A DNA stretch of 54,942 nt from an uncultured Acetatifactor sp. (GTDB taxonomy: Bacteria; Bacillota; Clostridia; Lachnospirales; Lachnospiraceae), in contig CAKRUB010000019.1 of the NCBI GenBank assembly GCA_934402375.1, forward strand, positions 1 through 54,942, written 5' to 3'. Positions 8,204 through 15,833 of this stretch are shown in pieces. A program made the position numbers and the translations under genes. The notes beneath the pieces were generated by a model, which saw only the letters and a list, made by a program, of their open reading frames with translations, did no database searches and had not been told where the DNA came from. Positions within the stretch are counted from its first letter, which is position 1. Each line of letters begins with the position of its first letter.

Positions 8204-9226
8204 TTACTTTGGCGCCTGCTCCGCAAATTCCGTCGTCACAAGCTCCTCATAGGGCACTCTGTTCTTCAGGACTCCCGCATCATCCAGAATATTCTGTAAC
8301 AGTTCAAAGGAATCCTTTTCAAAAATCAGGTCTCCCTTCCATGTGTTCTGGTTGTAATATCTCTCAACAATCGTCGTCAGCGTATCGAAATCCGTCTCCG
8401 CAAACTGCGGTGCAATCACCTTCGCAATCTCCTCCGGCGTATGCGTCTGCACATAGTCCATGCCCTTCTGCAAAGCGTTCGTGAATGCCTGAACGGTGTT
8501 CTTATTATTTTGCAGATAGCTCTTCTTTGCTGAGAACGACGTATAAGGAACATAGCCCGAATCCTCACCCAGCGATGCCACCACATAGCCCTCGCCGTTT
8601 TTTTCCAGCGTTGTCGCGTGCGGCTCAAACTCGATTGTAAAGTCGCCCTGCCCGCCCGCAAACGCTGCCGCCGTCGAGCCGAAGTCAATGCTCTGATCTA
8701 TCTTTACATCTGTTTTCGGGTCAATACCGTTCTTCTCAAGGATATATTCAAATACCATCTCCGGCATACCGCCTGCTCTTCCACCGAGCACATTCCTGCC
8801 CTTCAGCATATCCCACGAGAAGCTGTCTATCTTTTCCCTTGCCACAAGGAAATTTCCGGCGCGCTGCGTCAGCTGTGCAAAATTGACTACATAGTCCTGC
8901 GTTCCGCCTGCATAGGTGTAGACCGTGCTCTCGCTTCCCATGAAGCCGATGTCCGCCTCTCCCGTCAGCACCGCTGTCATGGTTTTATCCGCGCCAAAGC
9001 CCGTGACAAGCTCGAGGTCTATGCCTTCCTCTGCGAAATAGCCCTCCTCGATCGCCACATACATCGGTGCATAAAATAGGGAATGTGCCACCTCGTTCAG
9101 CGTAACCTTTGTTCCTCCGTCCGCTGACGCATCCTTCGCGCCACATCCCACTGCCAGACACATCGTGGCAGCCATAAGATAGACCGCTGCCACCTTTTTT
9201 ATTACCTTCAAAGAAACCTTTTTCAT
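8204..9226 (-). CDS. ABC transporter substrate-binding lipoprotein (SsuA/ThiY/NMT1-like)
   Basis: 340 residues with a lipoprotein-type signal peptide (MKKVSLKVIKKVAAVYLMAA then CLAVGC, probable lipid Cys28). The rest follows the SsuA/ThiY/TauA family: SLFYAPMYVAIEEGYFAEEG, GADIGFMG-like ADIGFMGSE, and GGMPEMVFEYILEKNG. These proteins bind aliphatic sulfonates, taurine, thiamine precursors or similar small molecules outside the membrane and deliver them to an ABC permease. No permease or ATPase gene is adjacent, so the partner and ligand cannot be assigned. GGGAGG lies just upstream of ATG 9226. Confidence 0.88.
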   Translation of the reverse strand: MKKVSLKVIKKVAAVYLMAATMCLAVGCGAKDASADGGTKVTLNEVAHSLFYAPMYVAIEEGYFAEEGIDLELVTGFGADKTMTAVLTGEADIGFMGSESTVYTYAGGTQDYVVNFAQLTQRAGNFLVAREKIDSFSWDMLKGRNVLGGRAGGMPEMVFEYILEKNGIDPKTDVKIDQSIDFGSTAAAFAGGQGDFTIEFEPHATTLEKNGEGYVVASLGEDSGYVPYTSFSAKKSYLQNNKNTVQAFTNALQKGMDYVQTHTPEEIAKVIAPQFAETDFDTLTTIVERYYNQNTWKGDLIFEKDSFELLQNILDDAGVLKNRVPYEELVTTEFAEQAPK

Positions 9227-9290
9227 AAGAGCCTCCCTTTTATGTGATGCTTTATCTTATGGGATCTCTCCGAAAAAGGTTCCTTACGTC

Positions 9291-9962
9291 TTAGCTTTCC
9301 TTCGTTCTTTCTGTCTTATGAGCTTTCTCTCTGCTCTTGGCTTCCGTCTTTTCTCCCGCGGGCTTTACCTGCGTTTTTGCAATCTCGTCCACCATCTTCT
9401 CGATCATGAGCTTCTTGACATAGACATCAAAGCTCAGCGTACAGATAAATGCAAATTTTTTCAGGAACTCCCTGCTCTCCTCAGGCGCATCCTGAAAGGT
9501 CTGCTCTGCGGTCTTATACTTCTCAATGACATCTGCCTTCAGGGCATCCATCTGCTTGTGTTCCAGCCCGAATGCCTCCCTGTACACACTTTCCAGATTG
9601 AATTCCTTGTCATTCTGGAAGAAATGCTCTGTAATCGGCTTCAGAAGTGTCTGTATGTCATTGATGGACAGAATGCTCTTGTAATAGTAAATAAAGATCA
9701 GCAATAAAACATGCTCCTTGGAATACTTCTTCTTCACCGGCGGCGGAAGGAGATCATTTTTCGCATAATTATTGATCATGGTCTTCGTAAGAATTTTATC
9801 CTCGCCGGGATACCGCGCCGTCGAACGGAGCTTATTATCCATAAAGGTCGTCACCTGATCCATGTAAAGCTCAATATTCGGAATATCCTCCGGGCTGATA
9901 TACTCCACCCTGCCCAGACTCGCCAAAATACTGTTCAATAAGTCTTCATTGTCAATCGTCAT
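9291..9962 (-). CDS. DUF1836 family protein
   Basis: 223 residues. The DUF1836 pattern is clear: IPNIELYMDQVTTFMDNKL, LTKTMINNYAKNDLLPPPVK and YSKEHVLLLIFIYYYKSIL. The first half resembles a MerR-like winged-helix fold, which would make it a DNA-binding regulator; this is inference from the family's appearance. The C-terminal 20 or so residues are Lys/Glu-rich and low complexity. It is divergent from yerC and shares that upstream gap. No ligand or target is known to me. Confidence 0.82.
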   Translation of the reverse strand: MTIDNEDLLNSILASLGRVEYISPEDIPNIELYMDQVTTFMDNKLRSTARYPGEDKILTKTMINNYAKNDLLPPPVKKKYSKEHVLLLIFIYYYKSILSINDIQTLLKPITEHFFQNDKEFNLESVYREAFGLEHKQMDALKADVIEKYKTAEQTFQDAPEESREFLKKFAFICTLSFDVYVKKLMIEKMVDEIAKTQVKPAGEKTEAKSREKAHKTERTKES

Positions 9963-10071
9963 ATGCGATGCCCCTCATTTCCGTCGAAACGCCTGTTCCG
10001 CGCTTCATCACTGAAACTATTATATAGTATTCAAAACTACATGACAACTGTTTTTTTATAGCAGTTTGTTC

Positions 10072-10100
10072 TTTACTTTAAAACTTTAGTATGCTAAAAT
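10072..10100 (+). promoter_or_regulatory. sigma-A-type promoter of yerC
   Basis: TTTACT at 10072-10077, a 17-bp spacer and TAAAAT at 10095-10100, about 70 bp upstream of the yerC start. The leader contains GGAGGAATAT just before ATG. Confidence 0.5.
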
Positions 10101-10169
10101 GTACCTAGTGAGTCGCAGCGGAACCGGATCTGTCGCAAACCGGAAAAATATCGCTGCACGGAGGAATAT

Positions 10170-10469
10170 ATGAATAAGAAAATTAAAAACGAATCTGTAG
10201 ATTCTCTGTTTGATGCCATTCTGTGCCTGAAGACCCGTGAGGAATGCTACAGCTTTTTTGAGGATCTGTGTACCGTCAATGAACTGCTCTCCCTCTCCCA
10301 GCGCTTTGAAGTGGCAGCCATGCTCAAGAGCCACAAGACCTATCTGGAGATTGCGGAGAAAACCGGCGCCTCCACCGCCACGATCAGCCGTGTAAACCGT
10401 TCCCTGAATTACGGAAACGACGGCTACGACATGGTATTCGGACGTCTCGAAAATGTGTCAGAGGAATAA
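10170..10469 (+). CDS. YerC/YecD family TrpR-like regulator
   Basis: 99 residues with the TrpR/DnaA-like HTH fold of the YerC/YecD family. Characteristic segments are TREECYSFFEDLCTVNELL, SLSQRFEVAAMLKSHKTYLE and the recognition helix KTGASTATISRVNRSLNYG. Members are small dimeric DNA-binding proteins found across Bacillota; targets are largely undefined. The SD GGAGG is 6 nt from ATG. It is a single-gene transcript ending in a strong hairpin at 10494-10523. Confidence 0.9.
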   Translation: MNKKIKNESVDSLFDAILCLKTREECYSFFEDLCTVNELLSLSQRFEVAAMLKSHKTYLEIAEKTGASTATISRVNRSLNYGNDGYDMVFGRLENVSEE

Positions 10470-10493
10470 GCTGTACTGCAAAACACAGCATTT

Positions 10494-10523
10494 AAAAAAG
10501 CATCCGGTTGGATGCTTTTTTTA
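10494..10523. terminator. bidirectional terminator between yerC and bactofilin genes
   Basis: GCATCC (10500-10505) pairs with GGATGC (10510-10515) across a GGTT loop, flanked by A6 and T-run tracts, so it can stop transcription from both sides. It overlaps the gap between two convergent genes. Confidence 0.85.
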
Positions 10524-11063
10524 TCAGCTCTCTGTCGTCTCGTCCTTCTTCACTTCCACTGCGGGTGTTTCCTGCACCGGTGTCGCCGTCTCCTGCTTTG
10601 CTACATCATCCGCTTCCTTGCGGCTCGCCTCTTCGACCTCTCTGAGCGCCTCCGCAAGTGCTGCCTTCGCCGATCTCTTTCCCGCTCTGACCGCCCTTGC
10701 CGCAGGCTTCGGTCTCTTTGTCGGAGTCTCCTGATTCATATTGCAACCGCCCTGAAAAACAGCCTTCTCATCAATGACAATTACCTCTGTACTGATGTCA
10801 CCGATTACTTTGGCTGTTGCCGTCAGTTCAGTTCTCGTCGGTGCATTCACATTTCCAATGACCTCTCCACCGATCATTGCCGCCTGTGCCTCAATATTAC
10901 CATTGACAGAACCTGCGGTTCCGATGATCACCGTTCCCGTCACTTTGACATTGCCATCGACACGCCCATCAATCCGCGCAGACCCCTGTGCCGTGAAATC
11001 ACCGTCACATTCCGCGCCCGCTCCTATAATCGTTGTAATTGTGATCTGTTGATTCTTTTTCAT
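10524..11063 (-). CDS. bactofilin (polymer-forming cytoskeletal protein)
   Basis: 179 residues from ATG 11063, chosen because GGAGGA ends 4 nt upstream; the longer frame would start at a GTG inside that SD. The core (about 5-105) has the right-handed beta-helix repeats of bactofilins: GDFTAQGSARIDGRVDGNVK, GTVIIGTAGSVNGNIEAQ, GGEVIGNV. The C-terminal 70 residues are a Lys/Ala/Thr-rich tail with TPTKRPKPAARAVRAGKRS, suited to membrane or nucleic-acid contact. Bactofilins self-assemble into filaments that position cell-wall enzymes. Twelve bp separate it from the LytM-like gene upstream, the common bactofilin-M23 pairing. Confidence 0.92.
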   Translation of the reverse strand: MKKNQQITITTIIGAGAECDGDFTAQGSARIDGRVDGNVKVTGTVIIGTAGSVNGNIEAQAAMIGGEVIGNVNAPTRTELTATAKVIGDISTEVIVIDEKAVFQGGCNMNQETPTKRPKPAARAVRAGKRSAKAALAEALREVEEASRKEADDVAKQETATPVQETPAVEVKKDETTES

Positions 11064-11075
11064 GCTCTCCTCCAC

Positions 11076-11786
11076 TTATCCGCTGATATTCAGCATCTCC
11101 ATCGGATCAATATAGACTCCGTCCTTCAGCATCTGATATCCCAGCTTACTATTTTCGCCAGTAATCAGGAACAGCGTTGTGCCCTGCGTAACTGCCTCCC
11201 CCTGCTTGACCTTGACCTCACCGGAGTTCCGGTAGATCGTCACATAGCCATTGCCGTGATCGACCCAGATATTGTGTCCATACTCACTGTCATCGTTCAC
11301 TGCCGTCACCGTGCCGCCTGCTGTCGCTACAACCATCGCGCCGTCAGCTGCGGAAAAAATACACATCGGATCGCCCTCTGTCGCCATCTCCATGGTTGCA
11401 GAGCCGGTCAGCGGAAATTCCGTCGGTGTCGTCTGCTTCTCCAGCTGTTCTGTCAGCTGGTTTTCATTCTGTGTCTTCTGCGTCACTGTCTCACTGAGAA
11501 TCTGTACGGTCTCCTTCAGCGAAGCGATCTCGCTTTCCAGATCGGTTTTCTCCTGCTCCAGCCGGTCTATCTCCTCCTGCTGTGCAGCCGCACTCTGATC
11601 CCTTTCCAGCAAGACATCCTTCTCAAAGTAAAAGTAACCGAGAAAAGCACCAAGAAAGACGCAAAGGATTAAAATAACAATCCAAAGGATCCACGGATGA
11701 TAATGAATCTGTTCCACCCCGGTATCCACAGCGTCCGATGTCAGAAGAACCATTTGATGCTTCTTCCGCTTGTGTCGTTGTCCCAT
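11076..11786 (-). CDS. membrane-anchored LytM/M23-like protein lacking catalytic residues
   Basis: 236 residues: a cationic N-terminus, one TM helix (about 33-52), a coiled coil (about 62-118, rich in Glu/Gln/Leu) and a C-terminal LytM fold (VDHGNGYVTIYRN, VKQGEAVTQGTTLFLITGE). Active M23 enzymes need the first H...D pair, the His of YAHL and the HxH of HLHFE. Here the equivalents are absent, YRNS and LGYQML, so hydrolase activity is unlikely. Non-catalytic LytM proteins of the EnvC/NlpD kind activate other wall enzymes. Pairing with a bactofilin suggests a scaffold-tethered regulator of wall hydrolysis in cell shape or sporulation. Confidence 0.85.
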   Translation of the reverse strand: MGQRHKRKKHQMVLLTSDAVDTGVEQIHYHPWILWIVILILCVFLGAFLGYFYFEKDVLLERDQSAAAQQEEIDRLEQEKTDLESEIASLKETVQILSETVTQKTQNENQLTEQLEKQTTPTEFPLTGSATMEMATEGDPMCIFSAADGAMVVATAGGTVTAVNDDSEYGHNIWVDHGNGYVTIYRNSGEVKVKQGEAVTQGTTLFLITGENSKLGYQMLKDGVYIDPMEMLNISG

Positions 11787-11958
11787 ACTGTGTCACCTTT
11801 CTGCCTGTTTTAGAATGTCTGCATTTCCACGCGTCCCCTATTTTACCATAGGCAGCAATTAACATCAACGTAAATTTAACATTTTTGTAATATTTACCCA
11901 ATAAATCCTTCGATATTTTAATAAAAAGAATCAATCTACAGGTATTTTTTGTCTACTA

Positions 11959-12747
11959 TTACCAAACATTTTTCTCTGAACAGAGCTGTAAAACCTTCTT
12001 CCACTCCAGTTTTCCACCGAACAGATCCAGCGCACTGCCGATTGTTACATTCAGTCTGTTCCTTCCGAGTTCACGCAAAAGTCTCAGATCCTCATAGCTA
12101 TGTACACCTCCCGCGTAAGTCATCGTCCGTCTGCCCCAGCTTCCCAGAAGCCCGGCAAGCTCCGTCTCGATACCGTTGGCGCAGCCCTCCACATCGACCG
12201 CGTGAACAAGAAATTCATCGCAGTGGTCTGCCAGCCGGTCGAGGAGTGCTCCGTCTACCCTCTCGGCCGTCAGCTTCTGCCATCTGTCCGTCACGACAAG
12301 ATAGCCGTCCGGGGTCTTCCTGCAGCTCAGATCAAGAACCAGCCTGTCCGCGCCGACTGCACTGCACATCTCCTCCAGCCTGTCATAGTCGATTCTTCCG
12401 TTTCGGAAGACATAGGAGGTAACAATCACATGGGACGCTCCTGCGTCCAGATATTCTCCCGCGTTCTGCGGTGTGATACCGCCGCCGATCTGAAGTCCTC
12501 CCGGATAGCTCTGTAACGCCCTCACCGCCTGCCTCTTCGTCTCTTCAAAAAAGCTGCTCTCCGCCGGATTCAGCAGGATGATATGACCGCCCCTTAATCC
12601 GGCGTCACGATACATTTCCGCAAAAAAAGCCGCATCCTGCTCTGAAACAAAATTTTCTCTGGCAATATCTCCCCTGTCCTTGAGACTTCCTCCCACGATC
12701 TGCTTTACTTTTCCATTGTGGATGTCAATACAGGGTCTGAATTCCAT
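11959..12747 (-). CDS. hisA: eukaryotic-type HisA (ProFAR isomerase)
   Basis: 262 residues of a TIM barrel for histidine biosynthesis: isomerisation of ProFAR to PRFAR, the substrate of HisF/HisH. It follows the yeast His6 branch rather than the usual bacterial HisA: RPCIDIHNGKVKQIVGGSL, FVSEQDAAFFAEMYRD, QIGGGITPQNAGEYLDAGA, VLDLSCRKTPDGYLVVTDRW, FLVHAVDVEGC, TIGSALDLFGGKLEW. Predicted catalytic Asp residues are D8 and D139. No other his gene is near, so it acts in trans. Such eukaryotic-type HisA occurs sporadically in bacteria. Function confident; origin by transfer is inference. Confidence 0.9.
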   Translation of the reverse strand: MEFRPCIDIHNGKVKQIVGGSLKDRGDIARENFVSEQDAAFFAEMYRDAGLRGGHIILLNPAESSFFEETKRQAVRALQSYPGGLQIGGGITPQNAGEYLDAGASHVIVTSYVFRNGRIDYDRLEEMCSAVGADRLVLDLSCRKTPDGYLVVTDRWQKLTAERVDGALLDRLADHCDEFLVHAVDVEGCANGIETELAGLLGSWGRRTMTYAGGVHSYEDLRLLRELGRNRLNVTIGSALDLFGGKLEWKKVLQLCSEKNVW

Positions 12748-12868
12748 GTTCTCTTCTCGCTTTCGTTTTTTTGTTTTATATGATTTTTTTGTTCACGCAT
12801 ATTTTTGCATTCGTTACACATACTATTCGCAAATCAGCCATTCTGCATTCCGCAGTGGAAGATTTTGC

Positions 12869-12958
12869 ATTGAAAAATAAAATTTTTCAATCACGAGATT
12901 TGTGTCTGCGCGCACTTGACACAGACTCGCTATGCGCAAAGAACGTGCGCAGAAATGG
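12869..12958 (+). promoter_or_regulatory. structured leader element, copy A
   Basis: Hairpin 1 is ATTGAAAAAT (12869-12878) with ATTTTTCAAT (12882-12891). Hairpin 2 is a 12-bp stem with one bulged A: 12894-12906 with 12918-12929, and the 11-nt loop TGCGCGCACTT. GCGCAC in that loop (12910-12915) can pair with GTGCGC at 12945-12950, which would form an H-type pseudoknot. The element ends in TGCGCAGAAATGG just before the ribosome binding region. A near-identical copy precedes argR. No Rfam family is recognised. Confidence 0.7.
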
Positions 12959-12967
12959 GGAAAAACT

Positions 12968-13474
12968 ATGAAAAAGAATAAGCGTCCCGCAGGGGCAAAG
13001 AAGCTCCTCGCATTATGTATGGTGCTGGCATACATGTGTGTCGCAACCGCATGTACCAATGACAACAATGGAAACAATTCCGGTAATATGGCAGGAAACA
13101 ATGCCTCCAGCGAATCCGGTACCAATGCTCCGAACGACAACGCCGCAAACAACAATAACAACAGTGTCACCAACGGTACGGACAACAATACCAACAACGA
13201 CAACAACGGGGATTCCCTGTTGGATGACGCCGGAAATACCGTCGGTGATATTGTGGACGATGCTGCAAACGGCGTAAAGGACATCACAGATGACCTTGTC
13301 GGTGACGGAAACAACGGCGCTGACAACAACGGCGGTCTCAACGATAACAATGGTGCAAACGACAACAACGGCACTGTAAACGGAAACGGAACAGCGACCG
13401 ATGGCAACGGAACTCTGAACAACACATCTGCCAACGGTGCAAGAACCGGTAATACCGGCACAAATCTCCGCTAA
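12968..13474 (+). CDS. Asn-rich low-complexity lipoprotein
   Basis: 168 residues from ATG 12968 (GGGGA upstream; an earlier ATG at 12932 lies inside the leader element and has no SD). A signal peptide (KKLLALCMVLAYMCVATAC) ends in a lipobox with Cys29. The mature part is dominated by Asn, Gly, Asp and Thr with NNN and DNNG runs; one helical segment of ordinary composition (DDAGNTVGDIVDDAANGVKD) lies in the middle. It is probably a disordered surface lipoprotein. It is transcribed toward dapB and its message begins with the structured leader element. The function is unknown. Confidence 0.8.
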   Translation: MKKNKRPAGAKKLLALCMVLAYMCVATACTNDNNGNNSGNMAGNNASSESGTNAPNDNAANNNNNSVTNGTDNNTNNDNNGDSLLDDAGNTVGDIVDDAANGVKDITDDLVGDGNNGADNNGGLNDNNGANDNNGTVNGNGTATDGNGTLNNTSANGARTGNTGTNLR

Positions 13475-13517
13475 CCCGTGATAGACAGCAGGCGCACATC
13501 GAGCCGTCTGCCCGCGT

Positions 13518-13546
13518 AAAAAGGCAGTCCTCAGGAAAGGACTGCC
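13518..13546 (-). terminator. terminator at the end of the dapA-dapB operon
   Basis: GGCAGTCC (13523-13530) pairs with GGACTGCC (13539-13546), followed on the minus strand by TTTTT. The stem overlaps the dapB stop codon at 13531. Confidence 0.85.
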
Positions 13547-14298
13547 TCTATCACGTTGCTCATATCATACATTCCGGCAGGCTTACCCGCAAGGAACTTT
13601 GCCGCCTGAACGGCTCCCTTGCCAAAAATTGCCTTGGAATAAGCCGTGTGTGAAAAAGTCACAACCTCATCAGCTCCGGCAAAGATCACATCATGCTCCC
13701 CGACGATCGTTCCGCCCCGCACGGCGCTGATTCCGATCTCGGAGTGCGGTCTTCTCTCCCGTCTTGCGCTTCTGTCATATACATACTCATAGGTATTGCC
13801 CAGCTCCTCGTTGATGGAGTCCGCCAAAGCAAGCGCCGTACCGCTCGGCGCATCCACCTTGAGGTTATGGTGTTTTTCGATAATTTCTATGTCAAAGCCG
13901 GCAGGTGCAAGAACATCCGCCGCCTTCTTTAATATCTGCTGCAGCAGATTAATCCCGAGCGACATATTCGCCGATCTCAGGATTGCCACCTTGTCCGAGA
14001 CCTCCCTGACACGCTCCAGCTGCTCTGGTCTGAGACCCGTTGTGCAGAGCACACAGGGGAGCTTTCTCTCCTCGCAGTAATCCAGAAGCCCATCGACAGC
14101 CGCTGCCGCCGAAAAATCAATGATGCAGTCCGCATCAACCTTACACTCTTCCAGTTTCCGGAACACAGGATATGCGTTATGCCCATCGTCGAAAGCATCT
14201 ACACCCGCCACGATCTCAGCTTCCTGATCCGCCGCGAGCAGCCCCGAGATAACCTGACCCATCTTACCGTTACATCCATGCATTATGATCCTTGTCAT
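13531..14298 (-). CDS. dapB: 4-hydroxy-tetrahydrodipicolinate reductase
   Basis: NAD(P)H-dependent reduction in the diaminopimelate/lysine pathway, supplying mDAP for peptidoglycan and dipicolinate precursors for spores. 255 residues from ATG 14298 (the codon before is GTG; GAGGAA lies 6 nt upstream). Motifs: the nucleotide-binding MHGCNGKMGQVISG and the signature IIEKHHNLKVDAPSGTAL, where the Lys and His residues bind substrate. CTTGLRPEQLE and FSHTAYSKAIFGKGAVQAA are also typical. It lies 24 bp after dapA, in the same transcript, and ends in a strong terminator. Confidence 0.97.
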   Translation of the reverse strand: MTRIIMHGCNGKMGQVISGLLAADQEAEIVAGVDAFDDGHNAYPVFRKLEECKVDADCIIDFSAAAAVDGLLDYCEERKLPCVLCTTGLRPEQLERVREVSDKVAILRSANMSLGINLLQQILKKAADVLAPAGFDIEIIEKHHNLKVDAPSGTALALADSINEELGNTYEYVYDRSARRERRPHSEIGISAVRGGTIVGEHDVIFAGADEVVTFSHTAYSKAIFGKGAVQAAKFLAGKPAGMYDMSNVIEAVLS

Positions 14299-14322
14299 CA
14301 CGTTTCCTCTTTTCGTTATCTC

Positions 14323-15207
14323 TTACAGAATCCCATACTCACGCATCGCCTTCTCAAGACGCTCCGCGTTGGCAGGCTCCATCTCGGTCAGCGGCATTCT
14401 GAGCGTTCCGCCAATCTTTCCCATCAGGTTCAGCGCCTTCTTAACCGGGATCGGGTTCACCTCACAGAACAGCGCGTTGCACAGATCCAGCGCCTTCAGC
14501 TGTAATCTGCAGCTCTCCTGTACCTTTCCATCAAGGTAGGTCTGGCAGATCTCATGGGTCTGCGCCGGTGCCACGTTGGACAATACGGAGATTACGCCGA
14601 GACCACCGAGGGACATGATCGGAACAATCTGATCGTCATTTCCCGAATAAATATCCACAGCCCCGTCAGCCAATGCTGCAAGATGTGCGATCTGGCTGAT
14701 ATTTCCGCTTGCCTCCTTCACACCGACAATGTTCTCTACGTCTCTGCAAAGTCTTACTACTGTCTCCGGAAGAATATTGCAGCCTGTTCTGCTCGGCACA
14801 TTATAGAGCAGACAGGGAATCTTCAGGGATTCCGCAACGGTTTTGAAGTGCGCATACAGTCCGTTCTGTGTCGCCTTATTATAGTAAGGGCTTACCAGAA
14901 GCACACCGTCCACACCCATCTTCTCCGCCTCCGTGGAGAGATAAACCGCCGTCTCCGTACAGTTGGAGCCCGTTCCGGCAACCACCGGAATTCTGTGGGC
15001 AACCACCTCTGTACAGTACCGGATGACATCCAGATGCTCCTCGTGGGTCAATGTAGAGGACTCACCTGTCGTTCCGCACACAATGATGGCATCCGTTCCG
15101 TTTGCGATCTGGAACTCGATCAGTTCCTTAAACTGTTCGTAATTTACTGTTCCATCCTCATGCATGGGTGTGACGATTGCCACACCTGCTCCCTTAAAAA
15201 TTGCCAT
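14323..15207 (-). CDS. dapA: 4-hydroxy-tetrahydrodipicolinate synthase
   Basis: Condenses pyruvate with aspartate semialdehyde, the first committed step to diaminopimelate and lysine. 294 residues, normal length. The TIM-barrel motifs are VCGTTGESSTLTHEEH (pyruvate site), LLVSPYYNKATQNGLYAHF, CLLYNVPSRTGCNI with the catalytic Tyr, and IVGVKEASGN with the Schiff-base Lys. It follows the corrinoid adenosyltransferase gene by 36 bp and precedes dapB by 24 bp, so all three are probably co-transcribed. No lysine riboswitch can be seen in the short gap. Confidence 0.97.
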   Translation of the reverse strand: MAIFKGAGVAIVTPMHEDGTVNYEQFKELIEFQIANGTDAIIVCGTTGESSTLTHEEHLDVIRYCTEVVAHRIPVVAGTGSNCTETAVYLSTEAEKMGVDGVLLVSPYYNKATQNGLYAHFKTVAESLKIPCLLYNVPSRTGCNILPETVVRLCRDVENIVGVKEASGNISQIAHLAALADGAVDIYSGNDDQIVPIMSLGGLGVISVLSNVAPAQTHEICQTYLDGKVQESCRLQLKALDLCNALFCEVNPIPVKKALNLMGKIGGTLRMPLTEMEPANAERLEKAMREYGIL

Positions 15208-15243
15208 ATTCTTTTCCTCCGTTCCTATATTATGAATGCCGCC

Positions 15244-15741
15244 TTATTCCCATACCTTAAATTTCACGGTCTCAATTCTGGAAACCTCATCAGCCAGCAC
15301 GCAAATTTCATCGTTCAGTTTAATGCCTGTCAGGATCACACTGGTATCCTCACGGCACTCCAGCATCGCCTTAAGGTCTTCAACGGATACAATTCCCTTT
15401 TCCACCAGTCCCAGCACCTCATCCAGAATCAGCAGATCACATTCTCCCGTTGCAAGCACCTTCCGCGCAAAATTCATTCCGTTTCTGATATTACTGATCT
15501 CCTCTGCCTTCTTTTCCTCCGGCAGCTCCTCAAAATTCTCATCGGACTTTTCAAATCGGAACAGCTTGATCTCCGGTTCCATCCTGCGCAGGAATTCCGA
15601 GTCCTTCAAGCCCTTTCCCTTCAAAAACTGGATTATGACTACCTGCTTCCCCTCCATCGCCGCCTGAACGGCTCTGCCTATCGCAGCCGGCGACTTTCCC
15701 CGTCCGTCTCCGGCATATATATAGATCAAACCCTTTGCCAT
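15244..15741 (-). CDS. corrinoid adenosyltransferase (CobO/BtuR family)
   Basis: 165 residues from ATG 15741 (AGGA upstream; 15765 has no SD). The family transfers adenosyl from ATP to cob(I)alamin or its precursors. The P-loop is GDGRGKSPAAIGRA near the N-terminus, where most relatives have GKGKTTAA. CDLLILDEVLGLVEKGIVS is the Walker-B-like part, followed by DTSVILTGIKL. Adenosylcobamide enzymes are common in this group of bacteria. There is no corrinoid gene next to it; its position ahead of dapA looks like operon shuffling. Confidence 0.88.
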   Translation of the reverse strand: MAKGLIYIYAGDGRGKSPAAIGRAVQAAMEGKQVVIIQFLKGKGLKDSEFLRRMEPEIKLFRFEKSDENFEELPEEKKAEEISNIRNGMNFARKVLATGECDLLILDEVLGLVEKGIVSVEDLKAMLECREDTSVILTGIKLNDEICVLADEVSRIETVKFKVWE

Positions 15742-15833
15742 AACAGTCCTCACTTCTGCATACACTTATCGCATTTCCAAAGTCAATGCTCATGTAAGAA
15801 TACCACACTTTTTACATTTTGGCAAATAGTCTC

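Noticed and set aside
12907..12935. Promoter using TTGACA inside the leader element
   Set aside because: No -10 box at 16-18 bp; the TTGACA bases are part of the conserved loop and stem.
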